Source of the DNA: Clostridium_AD sp050717545
Lineage (GTDB): Bacteria > Bacillota > Clostridia > Clostridiales > Clostridiaceae
DNA length: 64,000 bases
NCBI RefSeq assembly: GCF_050717545.1
Contig: NZ_JBOITN010000031.1
Coordinates: 62,001-126,000, forward strand
Direction: 5' to 3'
The position numbers and the translations under genes are program-made. A model generated the notes under the pieces. That model did no database searches. It was not told the origin of the DNA and saw only the letters and a list, made by a program, of their open reading frames with translations. This document shows, in pieces, positions 26,295 to 34,669 of the stretch (the first letter of the stretch is position 1; every line of letters begins with the position of its first letter).

Positions 26295-26717
26295 TTTATC
26301 ATCCCCTTGAAAGTTATACTTTAGTATATGAGGTTAGATAATGTATTGTTAACTACATTTTATATATATGTTATCATTTACACGTGAAATAATAGAAGAA
26401 ATAGGTTGAAAACATTATATTCGTTGAGTTATAATATTATATGATTATTTGTTAATTATTTATAAATTTACTATATAAATAATTAATAGAATACAATTAA
26501 AATGAAAAATGAAAATAATATCAAGCGAGTTAACATTGTAGAGAATAAATTTAATTATTGAAGAATAAACATATATATGTATAATTGGACATTTAAGGTA
26601 ATATAAATTAATTTAAAAATGTTGCGTATAAAATCTATATTTATAAACATATAAAATAAAGTTTAGTGGCTTAGTTTTACAAATAAATCGAAACTTGCGA
26701 GGAAAGAGAAGATAATT
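26295..26717. other. Long AT-rich intergenic region before the 1426-aa gene
   Basis: No coding potential seen. A plausible promoter is TTGAAA (26406-26411), 18-bp spacer, TATAAT (26430-26435), which would leave a 280-nt leader. I could not find a convincing riboswitch or terminator in that leader. Confidence 0.4.
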
Positions 26718-29700
26718 ATGAAAAATATATTACATGTTGGGTTAGATGTAGGGTCTACTACTGTTAAAATTGTAGTGTTAAATGGACAAGATGGAACGAT
26801 TTATAGTAAGTATCAGAGGCATTTTTCTGATATAAAAAGTACAATAGCTGAGCTATTATATGAAGCTTATGATAATTTTAGGGAGTCATATATTACTATA
26901 GTTGTAACAGGATCAGGTGGACTAGCCCTTTCTAAATGGATGAACATTCCGTTTATTCAAGAAGTTATTGCTAGCACATATGCAATAGAAAACATTATTC
27001 CAAGGACTAATGTAGCTATTGAACTGGGTGGAGAAGATGCAAAAATTATTTATTTTGATGGAGGAATAGACCAGAGAATGAATGGTACTTGTGCTGGAGG
27101 TACTGGGGCGTTTATTGATCAAATGGCTTCTCTTCTTCAAACTGATGCAACTGGACTGAATGAACTTGCAAAAAATTATAAGACCATATATCCAATTGCT
27201 GCTAGATGTGGAGTTTTTGCAAAAACTGATATTCAACCATTATTAAATGAAGGTGCTGCAAAAGAAGACATTGCTGTGTCAGTTTTTCAAGCTGTAGTTA
27301 ACCAAACTATCAGTGGACTTGCATGTGGTAGGCCAATTAGAGGTAATGTTGCATTTTTAGGTGGCCCATTATTTTTCTTGTCAGAACTAAGGCAAAGGTT
27401 TATTGAGACTTTAAAACTTACGGAAGATCAAGTCATTTTTCCACATGATTCGCAACTATTTGTAGCTGTAGGGGCTGCCATGTTATCAAAAGATAATAGT
27501 GTTATGTCGTTTGAAGAGTTAAGGGATCAGCTTCCAAAACTAAAGCAAGTGTCTAGTAATGATATTCGTAGATTTAGACCTTTATTTGAAGATGATAAGG
27601 AGCTAATAGCCTTTAATGAAAGGCAAAGCAAATATAAAGCAAAAACAAGAGAATTATCTAGCTACGTAGGAAATTGCTATTTGGGTATAGATGCTGGTTC
27701 TACAACTACTAAAGTTACACTTATAGATGAGGAAGGTGCGCTTTTATTCTCGCGTTATGGAAGTAATGAAGGTAATCCATTAACTTTAGTTAGAAAGGTA
27801 TTAAAACATATATACTCTATTTTGCCTAAAGGCGTAACTATACTAAATTCAGCAGTAACAGGTTATGGTGAAAAATTAATAATGGCAGCGTTAAAAGTTG
27901 ACATTGGTGAAATTGAGACTATAGCTCATTATAAGGCAGCAGAATTTTTTATGCCTGGAGTGGATTTTATATTAGATATTGGTGGACAAGATATGAAATG
28001 TCTAAAGATAAAAGATGGAGTAATAGATAGCATAATGTTAAATGAAGCTTGTTCATCTGGTTGCGGTTCTTTTATAGAGACATTTGCCAACTCTTTAAAT
28101 ATGGAAGTATCAGAGTTTGCGAAGGTAGCCTTAAATGCTAAAAGCCCAGTTGACTTAGGTTCAAGGTGTACTGTGTTTATGAATTCTAGGGTTAAACAGG
28201 CCCAAAAGGAAGGGGCCTCTGTAGGGGATATATCAGCGGGACTTTCTTACTCTGTTATAAAAAATGCACTTCTTAAAGTTATTAAAATAAGAGACCCAAA
28301 AGACATGGGGAAAAAGATAATAGTTCAAGGTGGGACTTTTTATAATAGCGCCGTACTTAGGGCATTTGAAATAGTATCAGGAAGAGAGGCAGTTAGACCA
28401 GATATTGCAGGTCTAATGGGTGCATTTGGTGCATCGCTTATTGCCAAAGAAAGATATGAAAGTGGAGAAATTTCTACATTATTATCATCAGAAAAGCTAG
28501 ATAACTTAGTTATAGAAACTTTGATGGGAAGATGCAAACAATGCGCTAATCAATGTGTTCTTACAATTAATAAATTTGATAATGATCGACAATTCATATC
28601 TGGTAATCGCTGCGAAAAAGCATTAGGACTTAGTAGCAAAAAGGAAGAAATTCCTAACGTATATGATTATAAATATAAAAGAATATTTGATTATATTCCA
28701 CTTAAAAAAGATGAGGCTCCCAGGGGAGTAATAGGTATTCCAAGAGTTCTTAATATATATGAAAATTACCCATTTTGGTTTACTTTTTTTACAGGTTTAG
28801 GGTTTAGAGTAGAATTATCTCAAAGATCATCTAAAAAAGTGTATGAAATGGGAATAGAAACAATTCCATCAGAATCTGCTTGTTACCCTGCTAAAATAGC
28901 ACATGGACATATAATGAGTCTTATTAATAAGGGGATAGATTTAATATTCTATCCTTGTATTCCTTATGAAAAAAAGGAGCAAAAGGGTGCCGATGATCAT
29001 TATAACTGCCCAATAGTGGCTTCATACCCAGAGGTAATTAAAAACAATATGGATATTTTAAAAGAGCGAGATGTTAAGTTTCTTAATCCTTTTATCTCTC
29101 TAGACAATGAGAAAGAATTGATAAACAGATTAACTGATGAGTTAGTTAGTTTTGGCGTTAATAAAAAGGAAGTAGCGTGCGCTTGTCAAAAGGCATGGGA
29201 CGAAACTGAAAAGGTAAAATTAGATATTCAAAAAAAAGGTGAAGAAGTAGTAGAATACATTAGGCGTACTGGGAAAAAAGGTATAGTTTTAGCTGGTAGA
29301 CCTTATCATATTGATCCTGAGATTAATCATGGAATACCAAGTGTAATTACTGATTTTGATATGCCTGTGCTTACGGAAGATTCTGTGGCTCATCTAGGTG
29401 TTGTGCAGAGACCTCTAAGAGCGGTAGATCAGTGGGTATATCATTCTAGATTATATGCAGCAGCTAGCTTTGTATCAAGCCAGCCAAATATTGAACTTAT
29501 TCAGCTTAACTCTTTTGGTTGTGGACTTGATGCAGTAACCTCTGATCAAGTAGCTCAAATACTTGAAAATAATGGAAAGATATATACAACTTTAAAAATT
29601 GATGAAGGCAATAATTTGGGAGCAGCGAGAATTAGGATTAGATCTTTAAAAGCTGCAATTAATGAGCGGGACAAGAATGGAATTTTGCCCAGGAAAGTTC

Positions 29701-30998
29701 ATGCAAGCGAGCAAAAAGTTATATTTACAAAAGAAATGAGAAAAAAGCATACAATTTTATGTCCACAATTGTCACCTGTGCATTTCCAATTTGTACAAGA
29801 AGCATTTAGTGCATCAGGATATAATCTACAAGTATTACCATCAGTTGATACTCATGCTGTAGATGAAGGCCTTAAATATGTAAATAACGATGCTTGTTAT
29901 CCTACAATTATTGTGGTTGGTCAACTTATTGCTGCTCTAAAGTCAGGTGATTATGACATTGATAACACTTCTGTTATAATGTCTCAAACTTGTGGTGGAT
30001 GTAGGGCTACAAACTACATTGGATTTCTAAGGAAAGCACTTAAGGATGCAGGATTTCCTCATGTTCCAGTTATATCTTTAAATGCTGCTGGTCTTGAGAA
30101 AAATCCAGGGTTTAAATACACATATCCAATGATTAAAAAATCGATTATGGCCTTAGTATATGGAGATTTACTTATGCGCGTACTTTACAGGGTTAGACCT
30201 TATGAAGTAATAGAAGGTTCAGCTAATTTACTTTATGATAAATGGGTAAAGATATGTAAAGAGGCTGTAGTAGTAGGAAAAAGTAAAGAGTATAAAAAGA
30301 ATATTTCGCAAATTATATCTGATTTTGATTCTTTAGAAATCAAAGACAGTATTAAACCTAAGATAGGTCTTGTTGGAGAAATTTTAGTTAAGTTTCATCC
30401 AACAGCTAACAATAACATAATAGATGTTATTGAAAAAGAGGGTGGGGAGGCAGTTATGCCAGATCTAACTGACTTTTTCTTATATTGTGCTTATGATGCT
30501 GACTTTAAATATAAGTATTTAGGAAAAAGCAGAACTGAGCAAATAGTAGATAATATAGCTATTAAATATATAGAGACTTATAGGAAACATATGAAATCAG
30601 TTCTTGAAAAAAGCATTAGATTTGGTGCACCTAAAACTATACAAGAATTAGCAGCAGGGGCATCACCTATAATATCATTAGGTAATCAAGCAGGTGAGGG
30701 ATGGTTCCTTACTGCTGAAATGGTTGAACTTATTGAAGGTGGGACAAAAAATATAGTTTGTATGCAACCTTTTGCTTGTCTTCCTAACCATGTAACGGGT
30801 AAAGGAATGATTAAGGAATTAAAAAGAAGATATCCAGGTGCGAATATAACTGCTATAGATTACGACCCAGGTGCTAGTGAAGTAAATCAAATTAATAGGA
30901 TTAAGCTTATGATGTCTATTGCTTTCAAAAACCTTAGAGGTGAGCAGGAAATGAAACTTGCATATGAAGAGGCAGCTAGTGACAAAAAGGAAGATTAA
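26718..30998 (+). CDS. Giant double BadF/BcrA-type ATPase fused to 2-hydroxyacyl-CoA dehydratase-like domains
   Basis: 1426-aa protein of the acyl-CoA dehydratase activase superfamily. Two ASKHA ATPase domains are in tandem: about 5-260 (GLDVGSTTVKIVVLNG, cluster-binding GTCAGGTGAFIDQM) and about 325-580 (GIDAGSTTTKVTLID, EACSSGCGSFIETFA). A cysteine group C-x2-C-x3-C follows at about 606-613 (GRCKQCANQC), then a DUF2229-like domain (about 660-880) and a dehydratase-like region with many cysteines (MSQTCGGCRATNY, CMQPFACLPNHV) to the end. In known relatives the ATPase drives electrons to a low-potential iron-sulfur dehydratase or a double-cubane protein. Here motor and acceptor are apparently on one chain. 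Substrate unknown. Confidence 0.88.
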   Translation: MKNILHVGLDVGSTTVKIVVLNGQDGTIYSKYQRHFSDIKSTIAELLYEAYDNFRESYITIVVTGSGGLALSKWMNIPFIQEVIASTYAIENIIPRTNVAIELGGEDAKIIYFDGGIDQRMNGTCAGGTGAFIDQMASLLQTDATGLNELAKNYKTIYPIAARCGVFAKTDIQPLLNEGAAKEDIAVSVFQAVVNQTISGLACGRPIRGNVAFLGGPLFFLSELRQRFIETLKLTEDQVIFPHDSQLFVAVGAAMLSKDNSVMSFEELRDQLPKLKQVSSNDIRRFRPLFEDDKELIAFNERQSKYKAKTRELSSYVGNCYLGIDAGSTTTKVTLIDEEGALLFSRYGSNEGNPLTLVRKVLKHIYSILPKGVTILNSAVTGYGEKLIMAALKVDIGEIETIAHYKAAEFFMPGVDFILDIGGQDMKCLKIKDGVIDSIMLNEACSSGCGSFIETFANSLNMEVSEFAKVALNAKSPVDLGSRCTVFMNSRVKQAQKEGASVGDISAGLSYSVIKNALLKVIKIRDPKDMGKKIIVQGGTFYNSAVLRAFEIVSGREAVRPDIAGLMGAFGASLIAKERYESGEISTLLSSEKLDNLVIETLMGRCKQCANQCVLTINKFDNDRQFISGNRCEKALGLSSKKEEIPNVYDYKYKRIFDYIPLKKDEAPRGVIGIPRVLNIYENYPFWFTFFTGLGFRVELSQRSSKKVYEMGIETIPSESACYPAKIAHGHIMSLINKGIDLIFYPCIPYEKKEQKGADDHYNCPIVASYPEVIKNNMDILKERDVKFLNPFISLDNEKELINRLTDELVSFGVNKKEVACACQKAWDETEKVKLDIQKKGEEVVEYIRRTGKKGIVLAGRPYHIDPEINHGIPSVITDFDMPVLTEDSVAHLGVVQRPLRAVDQWVYHSRLYAAASFVSSQPNIELIQLNSFGCGLDAVTSDQVAQILENNGKIYTTLKIDEGNNLGAARIRIRSLKAAINERDKNGILPRKVHASEQKVIFTKEMRKKHTILCPQLSPVHFQFVQEAFSASGYNLQVLPSVDTHAVDEGLKYVNNDACYPTIIVVGQLIAALKSGDYDIDNTSVIMSQTCGGCRATNYIGFLRKALKDAGFPHVPVISLNAAGLEKNPGFKYTYPMIKKSIMALVYGDLLMRVLYRVRPYEVIEGSANLLYDKWVKICKEAVVVGKSKEYKKNISQIISDFDSLEIKDSIKPKIGLVGEILVKFHPTANNNIIDVIEKEGGEAVMPDLTDFFLYCAYDADFKYKYLGKSRTEQIVDNIAIKYIETYRKHMKSVLEKSIRFGAPKTIQELAAGASPIISLGNQAGEGWFLTAEMVELIEGGTKNIVCMQPFACLPNHVTGKGMIKELKRRYPGANITAIDYDPGASEVNQINRIKLMMSIAFKNLRGEQEMKLAYEEAASDKKED

Positions 30999-31313
30999 TC
31001 GCTATGTTAGGTTTTGTAATTATGATGATATTGGATGTAGCGTTGGGTTAATGTTAAAAACGCCTGTAAACTGAAGGGGGGTTATCACTACATTAATTTT
31101 TATATTTAGTACAATTTCTTCAAGCATGTCTTTAATTTGAAAATCTGTTGTAATGTTTAAGATTTTCAGTAACGTCAAAAATAGATCTAAATTCCTAAGG
31201 AGATGCAAATAGATTTAAATTTAATGGAACATATTAAGTGTATTACGAGTATGATATTGTATAACCTTTTGACAATGAATACCATTAAATATAAGTTATC
31301 CTCCCAAAGGTAG

Positions 31314-31340
31314 AGCCTAGCGCAATTGCTAGGCTTTTTT
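31314..31340 (+). terminator. Hairpin terminator in noncoding region
   Basis: AGCCTAGC / GCTAGGCT, 8-bp perfect stem, 6-nt loop, six T after it. About 315 nt after the 1426-aa gene, so either its distal terminator or the end of an unseen short RNA. Confidence 0.75.
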
Positions 31341-31381
31341 ATTTTTAAAAGAATTAATGAGAGTAACACAATAGTAATTTT

Positions 31382-31404
31382 CTGGCATGTAAATGCCAGT
31401 TTTT
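31382..31404 (+). terminator. Second hairpin terminator
   Basis: CTGGCAT / ATGCCAG, 7-bp perfect stem, loop GTAA, five T. 42 nt beyond the previous terminator. Confidence 0.7.
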
Positions 31405-31663
31405 GCAGTGGTAGAATATATTTAGTACAATCCATATTAAATAGTTCAAAACAAGTTGATACAGCATATGAATGTGTTAAATTATATCCTGTTGCAATAT
31501 ATAATAAAGACGTTAGCATGATTTACAATAACGTTATTCTGCTCTATTGTTTTGTTTAATGCTTTTGCATCGCCTATACAATCAGTAGCTTAAATATTGG
31601 TATTAATAAGTAACATTCATTTTGAAATTTTTATAAATTCTAAATTAATAGTTATGGGTAAGG

Positions 31664-31953
31664 TTATAGTTTAATACCATCAATATAGTACATTTCTCCA
31701 TTATCAATTACTTTAGTTATTTTAAAATACTTAGACATGTATTTAGCTGTAATTTCAATTGGAGCGAGAACATCATCTTTAACAGATTCTAAGTGTGAAT
31801 GTATTTTATTAATTTTTTCTTTACATTCAGAATGAGCAATAATTATTTTCCCGTTTTTCTTTAATAAGCCTGAAATATGTTTAAAATGTGGGTATACTGA
31901 ATAGTTTCATCCCAATGTACAGCCAGTTTATTAAAAAAATCTCTATTATCCAT
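31664..31953 (-). pseudogene. Remnant of a SAM-dependent methyltransferase with internal deletion
   Basis: The minus strand starts with ATG overlapping the ECF S stop by 8 nt and reads MDNRDFFNKLAVHWDETIQY before a stop 30 codons in. In the +1 frame from about 31885 it continues with HFKHISGLLKKNGKIIIAHS, then SHLESVKDDV, MSKYFKITKVI and DNGEMYYIDGIKL, to a stop at 31664. These are the N- and C-terminal ends of a class I methyltransferase; about 100 central residues, including the SAM-binding glycine loop, are missing and the frame is broken. It was once translationally coupled to the ECF S component. Confidence 0.75.
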
Positions 31954-32479
31954 TGAAAGTAACTCCGTTTCGGGTTTGAATTTTATCTAATGATTTAACA
32001 ATAGTAGGAATAAAAATCAGCTGCAATATTATACCCAAAATTGGAGTAACAAAGGATGCTGTAATAAACATTTTAAATGCATAAGGTTTCCCAGTCATTG
32101 AAAGTAAAAGGAAATTTGCTGTTCCAGATACAAATCTTCCGAGTAACATTGCAATTAATAAGGATAAAATAATATTAACATTTTTACTTTTGTAGAAGTA
32201 ACCTGAAATAAAACCATATGTGGCAAGTTCTAAAGCCATTGATAATGCTGTAGGGTAAATAGGCGGCATACCTGTTAACATAGAATTTAAAAGAGGGGTC
32301 ATAAAGCCAATTATAGCACCATATTTTTTCCCAAGTATACATCCGCATAATAAAACGGGAATATGCATAGGAAGAAATATCTGACCTCCCATATTAAGAT
32401 GATGAAACATAATTGGAATTACGAGTCCTAATGCGATAAAAAAACTTGCCTTAATCATCTCGTTTGTTTTGAATTTCAT
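31946..32479 (-). CDS. ECF transporter S component, substrate unknown
   Basis: About 177-aa membrane protein with five to six helices, of the substrate-binding S subunit class of ECF vitamin transporters. Visible features are IKASFFIALGLVIPIMFHHLNMGGQ, PMHIPVLLCGCILGKKYG and PPIYPTALSMALELATYGFISGY. The pattern is not BioY, ThiT, RibU or QueT by eye, so the ligand is open. The ATG at 32479 follows GGGAGG. A terminator hairpin lies in its leader. A methyltransferase remnant overlaps its 3' end. Confidence 0.85.
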   Translation of the reverse strand: MKFKTNEMIKASFFIALGLVIPIMFHHLNMGGQIFLPMHIPVLLCGCILGKKYGAIIGFMTPLLNSMLTGMPPIYPTALSMALELATYGFISGYFYKSKNVNIILSLLIAMLLGRFVSGTANFLLLSMTGKPYAFKMFITASFVTPILGIILQLIFIPTIVKSLDKIQTRNGVTFNG

Positions 32480-32601
32480 TATAATACCTCCCTTATATAA
32501 AATAAAAAGGTAGAGCAAAATCAGCTCTACCTTCGTGGTCTACAATTGACTAGTTATTTTATTTTTAATTTACAAGTTAAAAGTATATTTTCGTAATATA
32601 C
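32480..32601 (-). promoter_or_regulatory. Leader of the ECF S gene with candidate attenuator
   Basis: On the minus strand a promoter TTTACA (32631-32636), 17-bp spacer, TATAAT (32608-32613) predicts a start near 32601. The leader then holds a small hairpin (GTATATT/AATATAC) and a 10-bp perfect stem AAGGTAGAGC / GCTCTACCTT (32507-32533) followed by TTTTTATTTT, only 27 nt before the ATG. A terminator between promoter and gene suggests riboswitch or other attenuation control. No known aptamer was recognised in the about 68 nt before it. Confidence 0.65.
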
Positions 32602-32704
32602 GACTATATTATATAATGTAGTTGTCACTTTGTAAACCCTTTCACTATTTTTTTCTTCAACGATTTGATTGAATAAAAAATATTCAGTATTTATCCCAGT
32701 TTAG

Positions 32705-32848
32705 TTGTATCTATGCACCAAACACGAACTTATGAGAAATAGATTGGTTCATGAATATGACAAGATACAAGACAGAATTGTTTTTGACAGTATAAAAAGA
32801 GTAATAGAAATGGTTAATATGTATATTGATTATATTAATAAACATTAA
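32705..32848 (+). pseudogene. C-terminal remnant of a HepT-like (DUF86) gene
   Basis: An open frame ending at 32848 reads MRNRLVHEYDKIQDRIVFDS and then IKRVIEMVNMYIDYINKH. It contains the R-x4-H-x-Y motif of HepT RNase toxins (RNRLVHEY) and their typical C-terminal helix. Only about the last third of such a protein is present; an in-frame stop lies at 32702-32704 and there is no ribosome binding site or partner MntA gene. It looks like the tail of a lost toxin-antitoxin locus. Confidence 0.65.
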
Positions 32849-32959
32849 CAACGTGAATAACTTTTTTATAGATGAGATTTATTATTTTCTTATACGGAAT
32901 CTATACTAGATACATATTAGTGTAGATATTATATAGTATGAATTCCTCTAGGCGTGGCA

Positions 32960-33016
32960 CCAAATAAGAAGATTAGAATTTCTTAATGGAATTTAACGTT
33001 TCAAATTCTTATTTGG
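32960..33016 (-). terminator. Hairpin downstream of the solute-binding protein gene
   Basis: 11-bp perfect arms CCAAATAAGAA (32960-32970) and TTCTTATTTGG (33006-33016) with a partly self-pairing centre. It lies 36 nt beyond the stop of the minus-strand gene. No clear T-run follows on that strand. Confidence 0.5.
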
Positions 33017-33051
33017 AGTCACACAGAAGGAATTAATAAGGATGCACTTTT

Positions 33052-34074
33052 TTATTTTATATCTGCTACTGCTTTCTCACTAAAGGTAGTATTGACAATC
33101 TTATCAAAGGCTGGTCTTTCTGGGATTAGTGAAGCTTTGTAAGATTGTATTATATCCATAAGTTTTGTTAAATTTTCTGAAGTTAATGTTGGGTCTGTTG
33201 AGTAAGCATTTATATCTCTGTAGCTTTTAACTGATGATTCAAGTATTGCCTCATCTGTACCAGGGAAGTATGATTTTATAGAAGTTACCAATTCTTTATC
33301 AGTATGAGTATTAACCCAATTTTGACCTTTATATATTGCATTAGTGAATTTTTGTATTATTGTTGGATTCTTTTCTATATAAGATTTTGTAGCAAAAAAA
33401 CATGTATAAGGTATTGTTCCAGCAGATGCTCCGACTGATGCTACGTTATATCCGGAGTTATCTTTTTTAAGTGTACTAGCAGTTGGCTCAAAGAGAGCTG
33501 CATAATCACCTGTGCCACCTTTGAAAGCACCTGAAGTTGCTGTGAAGGCGAGGTTGGTAATAAGATTTACGTCAACACCTGGTGTAAGACCATGATTTCT
33601 TAAAACATATTCAAGAGCCATTTCAGGTACTCCACCAGGTCTTCCACCTATTACAGTTTTACCTTTTAGGGACTCCCATTTAAAATCTGTTTCAGCTTTT
33701 CTAGATACTAAGAAAGCACCATCCTTTTGGGTTAATTGTGCAAACAGAACAGGATAGTCTTCTCTTTTTTGATTGTAAATATAAATAACTTGTTCTGGAC
33801 CTGCAAAACCAATATCGGAAGCTTTGCTTAAAACTTGTTGCATAGTTTTGTCTGCGCCCTGACCGGTGGACAGGTCAATGTCGATACCTTCTTCTTTAAA
33901 GAATCCTTGAGAAATAGCTGCGTACATTGGGGCGTAGAAAATAGAGCGAACTACTTCATTTAATTTCACTTTTATTAAAGCATCGTTAGTATTTTTTTTG
34001 CAACCAGAAAATAATGTAGCTACTAGGGCGAGAGAGAGAAGAAGTGAAAAAACAGATATTTTTTTAATTCTCAT
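33052..34074 (-). CDS. ABC transporter solute-binding lipoprotein, SsuA/THI5-like
   Basis: 340-aa secreted binding protein anchored as a lipoprotein: signal MRIKKISVFSLLLSLALVATLFSGC with lipobox LFSGC. The mature part is an NMT1/SsuA-like periplasmic fold (SIFYAPMYAAISQGFFKEEGIDIDL, GFAGPEQVIYIY, GGRPGGVPEMALEYVLRNHG). It fits the permease/ATPase pair at 24728-26294, which lacks its own binding protein, although the genes are 7 kb apart and not in one transcript. The ligand could be a sulfonate, nitrate or a thiamine precursor. ATG 34074 is 6 nt after GGAGG. Confidence 0.9.
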   Translation of the reverse strand: MRIKKISVFSLLLSLALVATLFSGCKKNTNDALIKVKLNEVVRSIFYAPMYAAISQGFFKEEGIDIDLSTGQGADKTMQQVLSKASDIGFAGPEQVIYIYNQKREDYPVLFAQLTQKDGAFLVSRKAETDFKWESLKGKTVIGGRPGGVPEMALEYVLRNHGLTPGVDVNLITNLAFTATSGAFKGGTGDYAALFEPTASTLKKDNSGYNVASVGASAGTIPYTCFFATKSYIEKNPTIIQKFTNAIYKGQNWVNTHTDKELVTSIKSYFPGTDEAILESSVKSYRDINAYSTDPTLTSENLTKLMDIIQSYKASLIPERPAFDKIVNTTFSEKAVADIK

Positions 34075-34083
34075 ACAAACCTC

Positions 34084-34116
34084 CATATTATATAGTTGTT
34101 ATCATTATATAATATG
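34084..34116 (-). promoter_or_regulatory. Perfect inverted repeat before the solute-binding protein gene
   Basis: 11-bp arms CATATTATATA (34084-34094) and TATATAATATG (34106-34116), 11-nt centre, just upstream of the ribosome binding site. It could be an operator or a hairpin; the pure AT content limits confidence. Confidence 0.4.
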
Positions 34117-34192
34117 AAAAATTGGTCAGATGGTACATTATAAATGAAATTGTAAGTTGAAAAAAAAATTGCAAGTTAAAAAAAGAAATGCC

Positions 34193-34220
34193 TTGACTTA
34201 TGTAAATTAAGAGGTATAAT
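34193..34220 (+). promoter_or_regulatory. Predicted promoter of valS
   Basis: TTGACT (34193-34198), 16-bp spacer, TATAAT (34215-34220). The start near 34227 gives a leader of about 440 nt that contains the T-box. Confidence 0.75.
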
Positions 34221-34351
34221 AAAATAAATTATAATTAAACAATAATAAGGTAAGATAACAAATGACAAATAAATAATAACATGGTAAAATAATAAGTAAA
34301 TAATAATATTATAAGCTACTAAAATATTAATAATATTATAAAATATTCAAA

Positions 34352-34595
34352 AAGCTTAGATGAAGAGGAGTAAGGGAAACTTAATATTAAGAGAGGAAGA
34401 TTCGCAGGCTGTAAGATCTTCTATATGAAAAACCTTGAAGGTTGCTTCGGAGCTTCTTTGCCTAGTTCATGTAATTATGAACTTTGTGAAGACGGTTTTC
34501 TTAATCGTTAAATTACAAAGAGCCTGCAAATTTTGCAGGAAAAAAGGTGGTACCGCGAACTTTTCGTCCTTTTATAGACGAAGGGTCTTTTTTTA
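34352..34595 (+). promoter_or_regulatory. T-box riboswitch of valS, specifier GUU
   Basis: The conserved T-box AGGTGGTACCGCG is at 34545-34557, followed by a terminator (TTCGTC 34563-34568 with GACGAA 34577-34582 and a long T-run). The base of Stem I pairs GAAG of the AGGAGTA side with CTTC at 34445-34448. The bases just before CTTC are GTT (34441-34443), a valine codon, which agrees with the gene downstream. Uncharged tRNA-Val would favour antitermination. Confidence 0.93.
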
Positions 34596-34669
34596 TTGTT
34601 TTTTAAAATTTTATGATTAAAGCAATTAAAACAATTTATAGAATAAATATTACTTAGGAGGAGTTAGGT

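Larger units (their letters stand above)
30999..31663. other. 665-bp noncoding stretch with two terminator-like hairpins
   Basis: No supported gene. Contains hairpins at 31314-31340 and 31382-31404 (listed separately). A TTGACA at 31269-31274 precedes them, with a possible but badly spaced -10 (TATAAG, 15-bp spacer). The remaining short frames have no recognisable protein and no ribosome binding site. Together with the two gene remnants that follow, it looks like a zone of gene decay. Confidence 0.5.

Noticed and set aside
31326..31559. 77-aa open frame in the gene desert
   Set aside because: Starts in a terminator loop, has no ribosome binding site and no recognisable protein; likewise the opposite-strand frames at 31020-31208 and 31187-31519.
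32630..32638. BirA operator (TTGTAAACC) before the ECF S gene
   Set aside because: Only one half-site is present and the protein does not look like BioY; the bases form the -35 region.
34435..34620. 61-aa open frame before valS
   Set aside because: It lies entirely across the T-box and its terminator and has no ribosome binding site.
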